DNA of 64,000 nt from Cacajao melanocephalus (GCA_963573385.1 CAUYLG010075662.1:1-64000); one strand, 5' to 3'. Shown: positions 24,426-37,730, counted from the stretch's first letter. Translations and numbers: made by a program. The notes: generated by a model from the sequence alone, not told the origin.

Positions 24426-27400
24426 AATATGGCTATCTTTAAAGCCCAGGTCAAAAGGTAGCCTTGTTGAGCTACTGAGCTACTTCATCCTCCTCCTTGT
24501 GAATAAAAAATAATCCTTTCTTGTTTTTAGTGGAAGAATAGTCAATAAAATAAAGCCTAGAAGTAATACCTAAAACTTTGAATTCTAGTTTTTCTTATTA
24601 TCATTCATATATGCTAAGAGCGTCATGACTCAGGATTTGGGGATAATGCAAGCATCCTTTATCTTCACGTAGACTCTGATTTATTTGGTCGAACTCTGAC
24701 TTCTCACCCACTTTACTATTGTGGTGAATACAATGAAAATATTCTGCAGTTGTATTATTTTTATTTTATTTTTTGATTCTCAAAAAGGGTTGCATGTGTA
24801 TAGCTGATGTGTGTGTGAGAGAGATTATATGTCTATGTAAACTAAATAAAATGTAATTTACATTATATACATATATATCTACACAATTTAGTAACCTAGC
24901 TTACTTTTACTGTTCATTACTATTCAACATTACATTTAGACTTTCACCATTGATAATAATTCTTTGATCAGTGATTTTTTGAGACTTTACTAGAATTGCA
25001 TAGTATTTTAAAATTAAAAGGAAGAGAAATGGATACATCTAACTCTCCTCAAAAAAGTGTCATCCTTAAAATTGCCACCAAATTCTTCCTAATGAAATCT
25101 GTGAGATTTGATTATTAGAAAAATACACAAAATAAAAATTTGTAGATAATTAATGCAATTACTAAATTGATTAATCAAATAAAGCCAACCATTGAAATAT
25201 ATTTGCATTACTCTTCACATTATATACAATGTATATATTCATTGTATATAATATACAATATATCCATTGCATATAATACATTATTTACAACGTATATATT
25301 CATCTGTGGCCAAGATAAAATTATGATTGTCTTTATATTGTTTTTCACTTATCTGAGGGTCTGTTATTCTGTTTTCCTTGAGTTTATTTCATCCAGTTGG
25401 TGGGGGAGAGAAAGTAGTGTTACTTACTCACCAGGCTACAGCATTGACAAAACAGACCTTAGGTGGATTGGTTCTTTCAGTACCTTCACAGAGTGGGCTT
25501 CAGAGAACACAGGAGTATTAAAGAGAGAATGGAGGTAGGGAGAAAAGTGAGATAAAATTATGCATGAAGGAAACCAATTAAAAAATGAGAGTAGGCATGC
25601 AATAAAAGGCTTTATTATTGTTCTGTTATTGCTGCTACTGCTGTTATTGTTTTTCTTCATATCTTTAAATTTTTCTTAAAATCAAACATACAAATTTCTT
25701 AAGACTTTTATATTAGCAAGAATCTTACCACCCAGGGAAATAACTATTCTAAGCATTTGAGACCACTTGAGGGCACTATGGCATTGCATTTTGGTAAAGT
25801 GGCCTTTAAAGAGTCAACTCAGGGAACATAATCTAGTTTTTCAAAATCCAGAATAAGCACACACAGGTACTCTGGGGTAATGTCTCTACATGTGGATGGG
25901 CATAGCTGTGTGGACATATAAATCAGTTAGTGCCCCTCTGAGGCAGCTTCGGACCCGATTGCTTTCCACGTCTGGCCGTCCCTGTATATTTTGGAGATTT
26001 CCCTTACTGGTTGCTCAGGCTGAACTATGATATTATAATTTTCCAATTGCAGTGATAATGGATCATTTTTTGGCATTTCCCACTCATTAGAACCTGTGCC
26101 AGTGTGATGGATTAATTTAGGGGCATTTTCTGTCCTTGGTATAATCATTGAGAAAGGAATGAGAATAGTTGCTGCATTGGGTGAATTACAGCACAGGGTC
26201 CAGAACTTAGATGTGAAAAAAGAGGGAAATTGAGGACAGAGAGAGAGGTAAAAAGGAGGTTGGTGAGCAAGAGTGTGTTCACAAGGCTTAGCTGGCCAAA
26301 GGAAAAAGTCTCAGCTTGCTGACTGGGATCAGAACCAGTGGTAGGTTACAATAGCATACAGTGCTAACATCAGAAAAATTATATGCTAATAGAGCTCGAT
26401 CCTTTCACACAGTAACTTTCCCTTTCATTAAAAATCAACGGACTGCCATAAAAATGCATGGAGTCCCTTTACTTGCCATTTGCATTTTTTTTATATTTAT
26501 AATTCTTGTAATAAAAGAAATACCAAAGACTTGAGTTTTAGTCCTGTTTCTCAAATACCCTGTATCAGTAGGTTTGTTTGATAAACATATTTTGAACAAC
26601 TATACTTTGCTCAGCATTGTGACAGGAATGAGAGATACAGAAAATCTTAAAAGCTCCTCATACCTTTAATCAAGACATTTTATGAATAAATTTAAATACA
26701 GTATTAAACAAATGAAACAATAGTACCAAATAAATTGCCTTCTTATGATCTCAGGTTCTTTATCTTCTAAATGCATTTTAAAAGCTGTAAAATTCTGATT
26801 CCACATTTTGTCTTGAGTAAAAGAAGCTTGAGATTCAAAAAAGCAGCCTCCAACTCCACCCATTTGATTAATTAAAATTGCCAATAACCTTGAGAGAGTC
26901 CCCTGTGGCACTGATGAAACAGTGAGCATAGCCTCAGTTTTTGACACCTATGTGTTGAAAATCAGAAGTAATCCTGTTACCAGAGGAAAAGGAAAGACGT
27001 AGTAGGGACTGTGACAGAGTTAAAATACAAAAGAATGTAGGAAAGAATGGCTTATTTAAATATTTATAAATGGCAAAGAACATTTAATACAGATTCACAT
27101 AAATGTGGGATCATGAAGCCTTTGCTGGGCCTATAACGTGGCTCTGTATATCATAAAATAAGGAAGATGAAATATATAAAGATTCAGAAGACAGTCTTGG
27201 AATGTTATTAACGAATGATGAGAAAGAAAACACAAAGGAGGAAGCTAGATACACGGACTTATACTGACACCTTTGATAAGAAGTGCTTTCTGCTTCAAAT
27301 AAGAGAACATTATAATTTACAAAGAATAAGATTGAACAACTCTGTGATTGATAAGAAAAGGTTAGAGGAAATGGCGACTAAAAGGAAAACTGAAGAAGTT

Positions 27401-27589
27401 AAGGGAAAATCTAAAAAGAAATATCTGAAATGTTATAAATTAGCCAGGCTGAAAGGAACATTTCTGTGCAAGGTAAGAAACTGATTTTCTAAAATTATAT
27501 ATATATTTGGAAGCCTCCTCAGCAGGTAGTGCCAAAAAGAAACTAGACAACCATTTGAGGGGATGTGGTAAAAATAATTTTAAAGTCAT
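24426..27589. other. Mostly unique AT-rich stretch
   Basis: No gene is supported. Notable parts: an alternating AT-rich tract with small palindromes at 25210-25305; a minus-strand frame of 73 codons at 25927-26148 in less AT-rich, CpG-containing sequence; a possible old repeat at 26570-26720 (acatattttgaacaact ... gctcagcattgtgacagga); and an 89-codon Lys/Arg-rich plus-strand frame at 27215-27484 that I do not recognise. Confidence 0.4.
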
Positions 27590-28080
27590 CTATGAAGGCT
27601 GTCATGTCCCAAGATCTACAGACAGCAAGGTAGAGGCCCCGGAGAGCTAATAATGTAGTCCTACTCCAAGTCCAAATGCCTGAGTGCCAAGAGAGCCAGC
27701 AGTCTAAGTTCCAGTCTGAAATCTGGCAGGCTACAGACCTAAGAAGAAGTGATGTTTCAGCGGGAATGAAGGCAGCAAAAGACCAGTGTCCCAGCTGAAA
27801 GTGGGTAGGCAGGAGGTATCCCCTCTTATTCACAGGAAAGTTAGCCTTCTTGTCCTATTCAGACCTTCAACTGATTGGGTGAGGGTTCCCCACATCAGGA
27901 AGGGAAATCTGTTCTGCTCGCCCTACCGATTCAATGTTGATCTCTCCAAAAACACCATCACAGCCACACCCAGAAGAATGTTTGGCCAAATATTTGAACA
28001 CGGTGTTGCCCATTCGAGTTTGAGCAAATATCTGGGCATATTGTGGCCCATTCAAACTGACATTAGCAAAATACACTACA
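27590..28080 (+). repeat. Dispersed mammalian repeat, family not named
   Basis: I recognise a common interspersed unit by its modules: gctgtcatgtcccaagatct, gagagccagcagtctaagttcc, agaagtgatgtttcag, gaccagtgtcccagctgaaag, cttcaactgattgggtgagg, then aaaaacaccatcacagccac and aagaatgtttggccaaatatttg. In other copies the same text ends with a ccatcaca-type terminus. I cannot assign the Repbase name with confidence. Apparent frames across it on both strands (27786-28106 plus, 27867-28229 minus) are therefore repeat-derived. Confidence 0.6.
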
Positions 28081-28116
28081 TAGAAACATGGAGAGATCTT
28101 GACTAAAGACATTGGT

Positions 28117-28141
28117 AAAAAAAAAAAAAAAAAAAAAAAAA
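28117..28141 (+). repeat. Pure poly-A run
   Basis: Twenty-five uninterrupted A bases. This would normally mark a recent retroposon tail, but the sequence before it is the diverged unnamed repeat and not a young Alu or L1. Confidence 0.95.
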
Positions 28142-29699
28142 GTGTTAAAGGCAGGGCAAACACTACAATGTTAAAAGTCAGAAAAAAAAAATCACAAATG
28201 GAAAGCAGGTTTTCTACAAGGAGGGACACATTTCATGTATGTTGATTCATTTATTTTATTTTAGTTAATTTGATTTTTCTGAATGCTGTCATTCCTCAAA
28301 ACCTACAGGCCCTAAGTCAAGGCTGCCTTCTCTTCAGATCTTCTGGATCAGTTCTTACACAACTTATAATTAGGTAATCTGGTATTCTAGAAACCCCACA
28401 ATTTGAAAACTAGCTTTGTGCCCCAGTGGAAGGGATCTTACACTCTTACTCATCATTAACATGGTTGTCAAATTCCAGGATGTTCAACCTTCAGTGTATG
28501 TTTCATAACTAAAGAAATACAAGAGCTATTCAAATTGTGGAAGTATTCAAACTAAAGAATTCAAACTGAGGTTTTTCCCAGAGACCTCATAATTAGATGA
28601 CAGCTAGAAGCAGATAGCTACCCCAAGTACCTCAGAACAAGTGGATGATGTCACAAGGTAATCAGCTTCCACCCAACACCATGAAACATGGCCCAACTGA
28701 ATTACGCGTCCTTATTTCCTGCTTCTACATCCTTACTGCTTGCCTAGAGATGTTCCTTTTCTTACCATAACTCCCTTTCTACACCATAACTTTTTCTTAC
28801 CTGAGATTAGTCTTCCCCTTCATTTTCTTGTCCTTAAAGTTAGAAACTCCTGTCCTCACCCCCCATTTCTTTCCTTTTGTCACCTCTCAGGAAGACAATT
28901 TCACCCACAGAAGCTTTGGAAAGCTTAGGTCCAACTGGCCACTATTATTAGTAACATAGCAGACTCTTAGTATTACACATTCTTTTCCATGATCACATCT
29001 TGTATTTTCTCAATCCTTTTCATTAATCCAGATACCTGTTTTGCTATAGCCCTTTCATTCCCTCCATTATTTTAAACCGTGCATTTACATTGTGACAAAA
29101 CCCCTGCACTAACTCCAATCTGTCTTCACAAGGAACTGATTAGTCTCTATAATAATTTTACTACTGGCACCTTTTTTGTAAATGAGCATTTGTCATCACA
29201 TTTACCTAGCAATCAATAAATCTTAAATAAGGCCCAAGATGCTACAAATTCCTTAGCTATCTCTCAAACAAATGGAAGTGTCCCCATTGTCCCTCTCAGC
29301 CTAACGCTTTTGACTCAACCAAAACATATATAGACAACCTCTTACAAATCCTTCTCTTACTCTCAAATTGCAGTCTTTGGTCATGCTCAGATATCAGGTA
29401 ATTGTTTCCATCATCCTTGTCTAGGTACTAATAATTCTTATTTTATCTGTAGAATCCAAGCCTATTGATGATTACTAGTCCAGTTCGCTGGTAACCATCA
29501 GTTATCTTTCCATTCTTATGAATTTCTTCATATTGCTTGTATTTTTTCTGAAATTTTTTTTCCTATCTTGAACCATCTCTAAGAAATCACCTATCCCCTC
29601 CAGTTCACCCTACTCTCATTATAGAAACAAAAGCAGTGTCCAAAACATTACAAAGACTCTTACAGATGATCTTGATTGCTAAGAACATGATTTAGAAAA
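28142..29699. other. Possible degraded ERV interior
   Basis: Pyrimidine-rich sequence with no open frame longer than about 60 codons. Because an ERV1-like LTR ends at 30800 in plus orientation and env-like sequence seems to precede it, part of this stretch may be decayed proviral interior. I cannot show it directly. Confidence 0.3.
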
Positions 29700-30289
29700 A
29701 ATAACTGCAGAACTGGGCATAAATTCCATCAACAATCTCATTAATTTTGGGGGAAATTCTGCCATCTTTTGGGTACCATCCCTTGGAATCTATAACTCTA
29801 AGAAATTGGATTCAACTACAGAATCATTTACACATTACTGAAGCAATTTCCCATGTCCCTAGAAAACATCTCTACTGATCTTAAATCAGTGATCCATAAG
29901 AAACCCAGTGTGCTACCACATTGCTGTAAACAAGATGCTGGCAGCAGAAGAGAACACTTGTGTAGTGGCTGGATGTGATTGGTCCTGAAAATATGTCTGA
30001 TGTTTCTCTAATAATCAGGAAAGCTCCAGATGTGAATTAAGAGATGCATCACATCACTGCCTTTATGAATAAATTACTGAGGAAAGAATACATGTCCCAG
30101 GACTTCTTGTGGTGGATCCATGAAGGTCTGCAAAGTTGGGAACACAGATTGATTTTGCTTATAATTGTTGTCTTTATCTTTATAAGCATAAGTGTCCTTC
30201 TCATTAAATGACTCATGGGTGACACAATATACACATCAGAAGCCAAGTCTCAACAGGTGATCAGCTGTTTCTAAATGAACTAAGGTGAC
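29700..30289 (+). pseudogene. Possible ERV1-like env remnant, broken
   Basis: In plus-strand translation, broken pieces suggest a retroviral transmembrane envelope end: a cysteine-containing segment near 29950-30060, then a hydrophobic, Ile/Leu/Val-rich stretch near 30140-30200 preceded by a Trp-containing segment. Several stops and frame shifts interrupt it. Its position just upstream of an LTR-like sequence fits a provirus 3' end. There is no intact frame and no coding capacity. An unrelated chance hydrophobic frame is the main alternative. Confidence 0.35.
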
Positions 30290-30800
30290 TGAATGAGAAA
30301 CAGATTCACATTATTCATAAAAGAAAAAAAATAATGCATTATCTTCCATTGAACAAGAAAGGGTTGTATCAAAGATTCTTTGTTTGATCTAAATTTATTC
30401 AGGCTTCTAAATTTTCTCTAAGGCTCATCTGTACACTTTCTTATAAAATTCAGTATAGCAAATAATCTTGCTACCACGAACCCCTACCTTTGGTACATGA
30501 TCAGCCTCATACCTGGTAAAATCTTCCCATCCTTGGTATCTGATCATGCTAGGTTGCCTTCAGCAAGAATGCTATTTGATTGGTTTAGCCAGAATTTCCA
30601 CTAAACTTGATATTTCTTCTTAATAATTTTTCCTCTACCAACTCTTGTGCTTCTGAACTATAAATCCCCACTTGTTTCTGCTGTACTTGGCACGGAGCCC
30701 AGTTCTGTGCTGGGGTCTCTCTGTCCCTAAGACAATAGCCAAAAATAAAATCAATTTGCTCCAATTTAACTTCTGTTCAGCTCTGATTTTCTTTGACACA
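30290..30800 (+). mobile_element. ERV1-like 3' LTR
   Basis: The sequence has the layout of a gammaretrovirus-like LTR in plus orientation: a promoter-like actataaatcccc at 30657-30669, an R/U5-like ggagcccagttctgtgctgg and ctctctgtccc block, the poly-A signal AATAAA at 30744-30749, and a terminal ca at 30799-30800 (ctttgacaca). The 5' boundary is a guess. The sub-family is not identified. No matching 5' LTR was seen in the window. Confidence 0.55.
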
Positions 30801-32630
30801 ATCCAGTTCAACTATCAATTCCAGAATTAGCAGTCATCTTTCTATGATGACTGAAATGTTTTCTAGTATTTTGATGTATGGTATTTATTAAGTAATTCTT
30901 TCTTTATGGAACAATTTATATTGTTGTCTTTTTTCTTCTCTTGTATTATAATGCTACAAAAAGCAATTCACTAATGTAGTTTCTGCTTCTGTTAAAATAT
31001 ATATTTAAGATAAATTAAAATACTGAAATAACTTGATGGATGGTTAAAAACATCATTATAGTTCTTGCTGCAAACTACAATATTGCTTTACAAAGGAATG
31101 CAATAGTTTAAATGCTACCACTGATAAATAAATGTAGTGGTCTGTCATATTACCAATATTGGGTGACATTTTGAAATAACTATTCCTTAGGTATAAGAAA
31201 ATGTAACTCTGTAGTTTCAATTATTATCGCTACCATAGATACATATTTTCCTGCTGTCATTCTTTTTATGGAATATCTTAAGATTTACACATTTATATAG
31301 AAAAGAATGGAAAATCAATTAAAGAATAAATGAATATGAAGCAAATTAAGGTTAACACAAACAAGACAACTACAACAAAAAGTAAAGTAGAAATACAACA
31401 AATTAGGCAATGTAATTTGTCAAGGAGGTGAAAAATCTTTTCTTGGCATGACATTTAGCATAACATTGGCCAAAATAAGTACTATAAATTCGTTCCATAA
31501 AATTTTATTGTTATTAATTTCAAACTTTCACAGAATGAATTAAGTTTTAATATTGGCTTTATAATTTATGTAGTTAATTTCATTTTTAACACAATCTATC
31601 ACATTCATGACAATTGAGAATGAAGGAATTATATTTGGGCAGTGATGGCAGCAGTGAGTCATCATAATGCACTGAGATAAGCTGCAACCTGGAAATGGCA
31701 TATTTGACCCATATTATTTTTCTCCTGTCCCCAGACAATACCTAGGCAATGAGCAAGTGATTTGAAATTAGGTTGAAGGTTGGCATAGGGTATGCTAAAG
31801 TTAGCTGCATTAGGTTTAGGTGATCAGTTGTAATATCATGTGGAAGAATCTTAAACCTGTGTGAATAGTACTGCTCTAACTATTATGCAAGCCTCTAAGA
31901 GATTCAGATATGATACTGTGTTTGAATATACAGCACTATATGAACATTCGAACATAAATTATTCTATTTGCATCTCATCATCTTCTACATTAGGGGATAG
32001 TTTTGTCCATTTGTTCTTCACAGAGAAATGCAAATTTTATTCATTTCAGAATTAAGTTAACTTTATATGTTTTACCAGTAAACACACCCTTTGCACAATC
32101 TGATTCTATGAAAGCATTTCTCCATAAATAATTGTTGAAACAAAAGGCTTTTCAACTCAGGAAATTACCATCACATCAGACAAGCATGCCCTTCGAAATG
32201 CTGTCCTTGTAAATAAGACCCTAGAAACAGATGATAATAATAAATTTTTGAATGGAAAAAATATGTCTCTATTTTCCTGAAGGCTTCTGCTCACATATTA
32301 ATATGAACAGTCATTTGCAGATAATATTATCAAAAGGTCATGAACAATAATTGTAGTCTTGACTTGATTTCTCATTTTGCTAGTTTCTCTCAAGATTAAA
32401 TGTGAAAAATGCATCTAAGATATATTTAATGTGCTACCCAGAAAGCATTGTAGGAGACAGATTTTTAAAAACTCTTTACAGACACAATTGAAGATTTACT
32501 ACATGAAGAAGTAGAGATGATTATAAATTATTGTAAAATCTGTCATGAGAAATCCATGATTGAGCTTCTGCATATCAAGTACTAATTATATGGGAGGTGC
32601 TATGTATACATACACTCTTTCTCACCCAGG
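30801..32630. other. AT-rich unique sequence
   Basis: Nothing identified. The frame at 31861-32055 has no recognisable domain. Confidence 0.4.
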
Positions 32631-32692
32631 TGCACACACACACACACATATATATTTATATATGTACATTTGTATATGTGAATGCATATATA
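32631..32692. repeat. CA/TA microsatellite
   Basis: A CA run of about nine units (cacacacacacacaca) passes into TATATATTTATATATG-type sequence. Confidence 0.92.
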
Positions 32693-32967
32693 TGTACACT
32701 TAGATGATATCACACACATTTTTTTTTAATCTTTCATCTATTGATTTTCTTTAGGCATTACTATTCGCTACTAAGTTTTCTCACTAGGATTTCAGCCTTT
32801 CTAAATCTTCGTATGTTTATTTAAGTAGGGTTTTATATTAGTTAACAAAAATATAATTTCCCTGGAAAAATTCATTTTTTAAAGGCAACTACAAGCATTT
32901 TCAAAATATGTTGTATTTTCACAAAGTATATCATAAGCTTTTATTCTTATTTTAACAATAGCTTCAT

Positions 32968-33845
32968 TGCTTGAGAGAATGTGGAAAAAGGGAAATAGCC
33001 ACAGTGTTGGTGGGAATGTAAATTAGTATAGCCATTATGCACAACAATATGGAGGCTACTCAAAATTTTTGAAATTAACACTATTGAGTAATTTCCAAAA
33101 GAAAACTCTATTAATACGTCAAAGATCTATCTACACTCCTGTGTCTGTTGCAGAACTATTTAAAATAGCCAAGATAGGACATCAACCTGCATCCATCAAT
33201 GGATGAATGGATAAAAATAAAGGAATATACATACACAATGGAATAGTATTCAGCAATAAAAAAGAATAAAATCTTTCCATGTGTGACAATGTAGATGAAC
33301 CTAGCAGACAATAACTGAAATATGCCAAGCACAGAAGGATTAATACTACATGATCTCTTTAATATGTGGTATCTAAGAATGTTGCTCTCATAGAAGTAGT
33401 GAATAGAATAGCAGTTATTAGAGGTTTGGGACAAGAGGGAGATAGAGGGCTGAGGAGAGTGAAGGAGTGGTTTTTCAAGGGTATGAAGTTACAGTTAGGA
33501 GGAATAAGTTCTCATGTTTTTTTGCACAGTAGGATAACTAGTTAACAATTCTGTATTGTGTATTTCAAAATGGCAGTAAGAGGGAATTTTGAATGTTCTC
33601 ACCACAAAGAAATAATCGATGTTTGAGATGATAGATATGCTAAATACCCTGATTTTATCATAACACAGTATATACATGGATCAAATCATCACACTCTATC
33701 CACTGGGATATTATATTCTTTTTCCCCTAAGTATCTCCTGTTTTCCCTGACCTAACATACGTGTATATTCATACCCCAGTAGGATACACTGGGATACACT
33801 GTAATGTTTTGATCCACGTATATCTTGTGTAATGATCAAATAAAA
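32968..33845 (+). mobile_element. L1 (L1PB/L1MA-like) 3' portion, sense
   Basis: The ORF2 end in sense: gagagaatgtggaaaaaggg, ttggtgggaatgtaaattagtat, atccatcaatggatgaatgg, then tacacaatggaatagtattc. The 3' UTR follows: tgatctctttaatatgtgg, gaatgttctcaccacaaagaaat, ctaaataccctgattttatca. The tail contains AAATAAATAAAAT. Near the end a ~40-base 3' UTR segment recurs inverted (see findings). The 5' part of L1 is absent. Confidence 0.85.
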
Positions 33846-34300
33846 CTAAGAAATAAATAAAATAAATATTGTTATAGTGCAGAAAAAGAAAAAAAATACC
33901 ACAATATTGACTACCCAGCTATTTGTCACTTTACATGAGTTATCCTCAGGGGTACTTTCACTTCTTCCTTTAAGTAAGATTATTTTTTTTTTCATTTCAT
34001 AATGATTAAGCAGAACCCTCAGAAATCAAATGTTCAAACTCCAGCTAAAATGCAAGGAGCTATGAAATAAATATTGGTCAGTTTAACTGCGAAGTTTGCT
34101 ACACTAAATTATATTCCCAAAGGTAGAGACATGATCTCTACTCTGACTTAAAGAGATAGAGGATATAAATGCACAGGTAAATTGCATAGGCTGAAATGAT
34201 ATAGTATCATACTCACACTGTAATTGGCATCACATTCACACTCAAATGCAGCTGGGCAATGATCAGTTTTACATCTTGAATTCTAGCATAAAATTTTTTT
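33846..34300. other. Unique sequence between two L1 ends
   Basis: No feature identified. Confidence 0.4.
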
Positions 34301-34312
34301 GAAAAATGGGTT

Positions 34313-34515
34313 TCACAGCACACTTTGGGGTCCATCAGAAGGAGGAGGAGAGGGAAGGGGGAGAGGATGAGGAAAAATAACCAATGAGTGCTAGGCTTTA
34401 TATCTGGGTGATAAAATAATATGTACAACAAACCCCCAGGACACAAGTTTACTTGTGTAACAAATCTTCACATGTACCCCTGAACTAAAAATAAAAGTTA
34501 AAAAACAAACAAAAA
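34313..34515 (+). mobile_element. Short L1 3' end with target-site duplication
   Basis: gaggatgaggaaaaataaccaatg, gctaggctttatatctgggtg, gtacaacaaacccccaggacac and the terminal cacatgtacccctgaac module are followed by an A-rich tail. The duplication gaaaaatgggtt lies at 34301-34312 and 34516-34527. Only about 200 bases of L1 were copied. Confidence 0.9.
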
Positions 34516-34527
34516 GAAAAATGGGTT

Positions 34528-36996
34528 CCATTGTTAGAATCCACCAACCTATGAAACAATGTTTGAAAGCTGCTGGTTTATCTGTTTCTCTAAAATCCTT
34601 AATATTACAAACTTTTTTCAATGGATGAATCTCTACTTTGGATAGAAGGTAAATGTTTTTCTAGATATTTTTCTCTGAGGAGGCTTCCTTTCTCAAATAT
34701 TTTTGAGTAAACAAAATGTTTATAGTTCAAATAAATGTGTATGTTAGTGGAGATAAAGTATGTGGTGGATACCATATATTTAGTCTCCCTCTACACATTT
34801 GTGTCTATCATAGTTAAGGAATAAAATATTAAATATCTTCTCTTTTCCCTAATATCATAAGAGAGGGCACATCAGAAAATGCATTACAAGAAAACCTTTT
34901 AAAAACACACAAAGATTTGTGGTTTTTAAGTATTTACCTATTTACTTACTTATTTCTAAAATTTTGATGCTACACTTTTCTGCATTATGCTGAAAAAAAT
35001 CATCTTACTTTAGTCTGTAATTTAAAAGTTTTGCTTACTCTTGGCTGTAATTTTAGTCCAATGAAAATAATGTTTTCTTCTTGAAGCTTTTCATTATGTT
35101 TTGTCCCAGTAGAAATATCGATTTCTAAAATTAATTGTTTAATATTACTTCCAGGTAGTGGGATAGCTATACCATTGTAGTAATCTCACTGTTTATATAC
35201 ATGGCAGAAAGTGACATGATATGCTACTTAGTATTACATTAAATATCAATTTTATGTTAAAATAATGTGATTGGGTGGAGATTACATGTACTACATTCAT
35301 TTTGTGGGGTCACTTTAGGAAAAACCTGTCTTTGGTCTATATCTGAAATAGCAGCAGTCACTTTGGAAGTTAGTAACAGTGTCCATCATACCAGCTATGA
35401 ACTAAAATACACTCATGGAGATTAGCTCATAGCATCTACTCTATGCAGGTAATATAAAAGTTGCCAAGGATTCTGCTCTATAATCCTCAATGCCTAGCCA
35501 TATGACAGTTTGATGTAATTTTTAATGCAAAGTGAGATTCAGGAATTGCTTTCAATTCAGAGTGGATGAACCACAGGGTCTGTGGGAAGAAAGACATCAG
35601 TGAAGCTAGAATAGTGTCCAGGCTATAGATTTCCAAAGACTTTGATTCCAAGTCCAGATATTTAAAACACAGTTTATAGTGTGAGATCCTTAGTGTGGTA
35701 TTAAGCAGAGTAGTGAAATATTTATATCATATTTAAACAAACAATACTCTGAAAATTATCTCTTACTGGCAAGATTACAGATAATTTATATTTTCTTTTA
35801 CAACTGTCTATGTCAGCATTTTAATACATATAGGACATAATCAAAACATGTTTTAATAAAGAGAGAGGATGTTGTTTGTGGCAGAAAAGGATAAAGAATT
35901 CAAAGGCTGAGTGGAATGAAGAATTCAAAGGCTGAGTGATTTCAAATATTTTCATCACTTAGGAGGTATTTTGTTTTTATTTTAAAAACATCAAATTTTA
36001 AAAGATTTTCTCAACCAGATTTCACTTTCAATGAAATACAAAGTCATATTTCCCCATGTTTAATAAACAAAAGTGGATATAAATATTATGTTAGCATTAA
36101 ACAATGGCAGGAGAACTATTGTGACCAGACTTGTACCAGAGATAAACTCAGGTGATATTTGTATTGGTGAACTCTGTACTGATTATACTTATGGTTTCTT
36201 TTAAGTATTTGAAAATCTATAAATTAGCTTTTGAATGCTTGTTGTAAACTTCAATTGCACCATGGGGGGACTCATTGGCTAGAATGGATATAAAAGGTAT
36301 ATTAAAGACATACAATATTACAATGTAGTGAATCAATGAAAATTATATTAGCATTAAAGCCATATGCCAAACACAAACAAAAACATCAACTACATCAAAA
36401 CAAAAGTAAGATTTTCTTCTGATCAAATTATAGGCTAGAAAAGATTGTTATAGAATGTATTTATAGTGTTTTGTTTATAATGCATGAAGAAAAAAAGCAA
36501 AATGTAAGGACTGGTAAAAATAGAGATACAAAAGACAATTTTAAAACTTCTGATCACTGAAGAAAATATTATATAGTTGGAGCTGTAGAAAATAGTATTA
36601 CAGATAAGGGGAGCTTTAGGTTTCTGCCTTTTAAGGTTCTAGGCTTCTGTGATTCTTGTGCTTCTATTATTTTCAAGTATTAACATTAGCTATTCATTAA
36701 TTATTTCATAAGCACCTAGTATGTACTAATAAAGATTTTCTTGTTAATTAAGTATAGTTAGGTATAGTTAGCCAAATAGATGATTGGCTAACTGATTTTA
36801 TAAGACAGACATTATTTCAAAACAAGCCCCAAAGAGAAGACCAGTCATGTACTTAAAGAGTCTCCGTCTGGCTTGGAAAGTTTACAAAACATTTCTATAG
36901 TTGAAATGCAGGGAAAGAATCTCCAGGGATGAGTCTACATTCAAAGCATGCTAAAAAAATTAAAAGCACCTAGAGCCGGAGGGAGGTAGCTTCAAT
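34528..36996. other. Long repeat-poor AT-rich stretch
   Basis: I found no gene and no named repeat. A 20-base sequence is repeated exactly with period 25 at 35894-35913 and 35919-35938. Confidence 0.4.
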
Positions 36997-36998
36997 GA

Positions 36999-37328
<330 letters not shown>

Positions 37329-37349
37329 GACTTGGGCAATATTAATCAT

Positions 37350-37665
37350 TGGCATGCTGTTTCTAACAGAATGACCAAAAAATCAAACACCACATGTTCT
37401 CACTCATAGGCAGGTGTTGAACAATGAGAACACATGGACACAGGGAGGGGAGCATCACACACTGGAGTCTGTGGCGGGGGGCAAGGGAGAGACAGCGGCA
37501 GGGTAGGGAGGTCGGGGAGGGATAATACAGGGAGAAAAGCCAGATGTAGGTGACAGGGGGATGGAGGCAGCAAACCACATTACCATGTGTGTACCTATGC
37601 AACAATCCTGCATGATCTGCACATGTACCCCAGAACCTAAAGTACAATAAAAAATAATAAATCTG
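37350..37665 (+). mobile_element. L1 3' end, sense
   Basis: caccacatgttctcactcatag, gaacaatgagaacacatgga, cagggaggggagcatcacac, then the G-rich 3' UTR and the terminal tgcacatgtaccccagaacc followed by AATAAAAAATAAT. Only the end of ORF2 and the 3' UTR are present. The adjoining CA repeat follows its tail. Confidence 0.92.
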
Positions 37666-37682
37666 TAAAAAAATACAAAATA

Positions 37683-37686
37683 CGCA

Positions 37687-37722
<36 letters not shown>

Positions 37723-37730
37723 TATACACA
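37683..37730. repeat. (CA)n microsatellite
   Basis: cacacacataca followed by about eleven CA units. It lies at the tail of the L1 end. The Cys/Val-rich minus-strand frames that cross it are artefacts of the repeat. Confidence 0.95.

Noticed and set aside
25200..25310. Possible origin-like AT-rich palindromic cluster
   Set aside because: Alternating AT-rich words with short palindromes are common in this region, and nothing else supports a replication or matrix-attachment role.
27786..28229. 106- and 120-codon frames on opposite strands
   Set aside because: Both overlap the dispersed repeat at 27.6-28.1 kb and the poly-A run.
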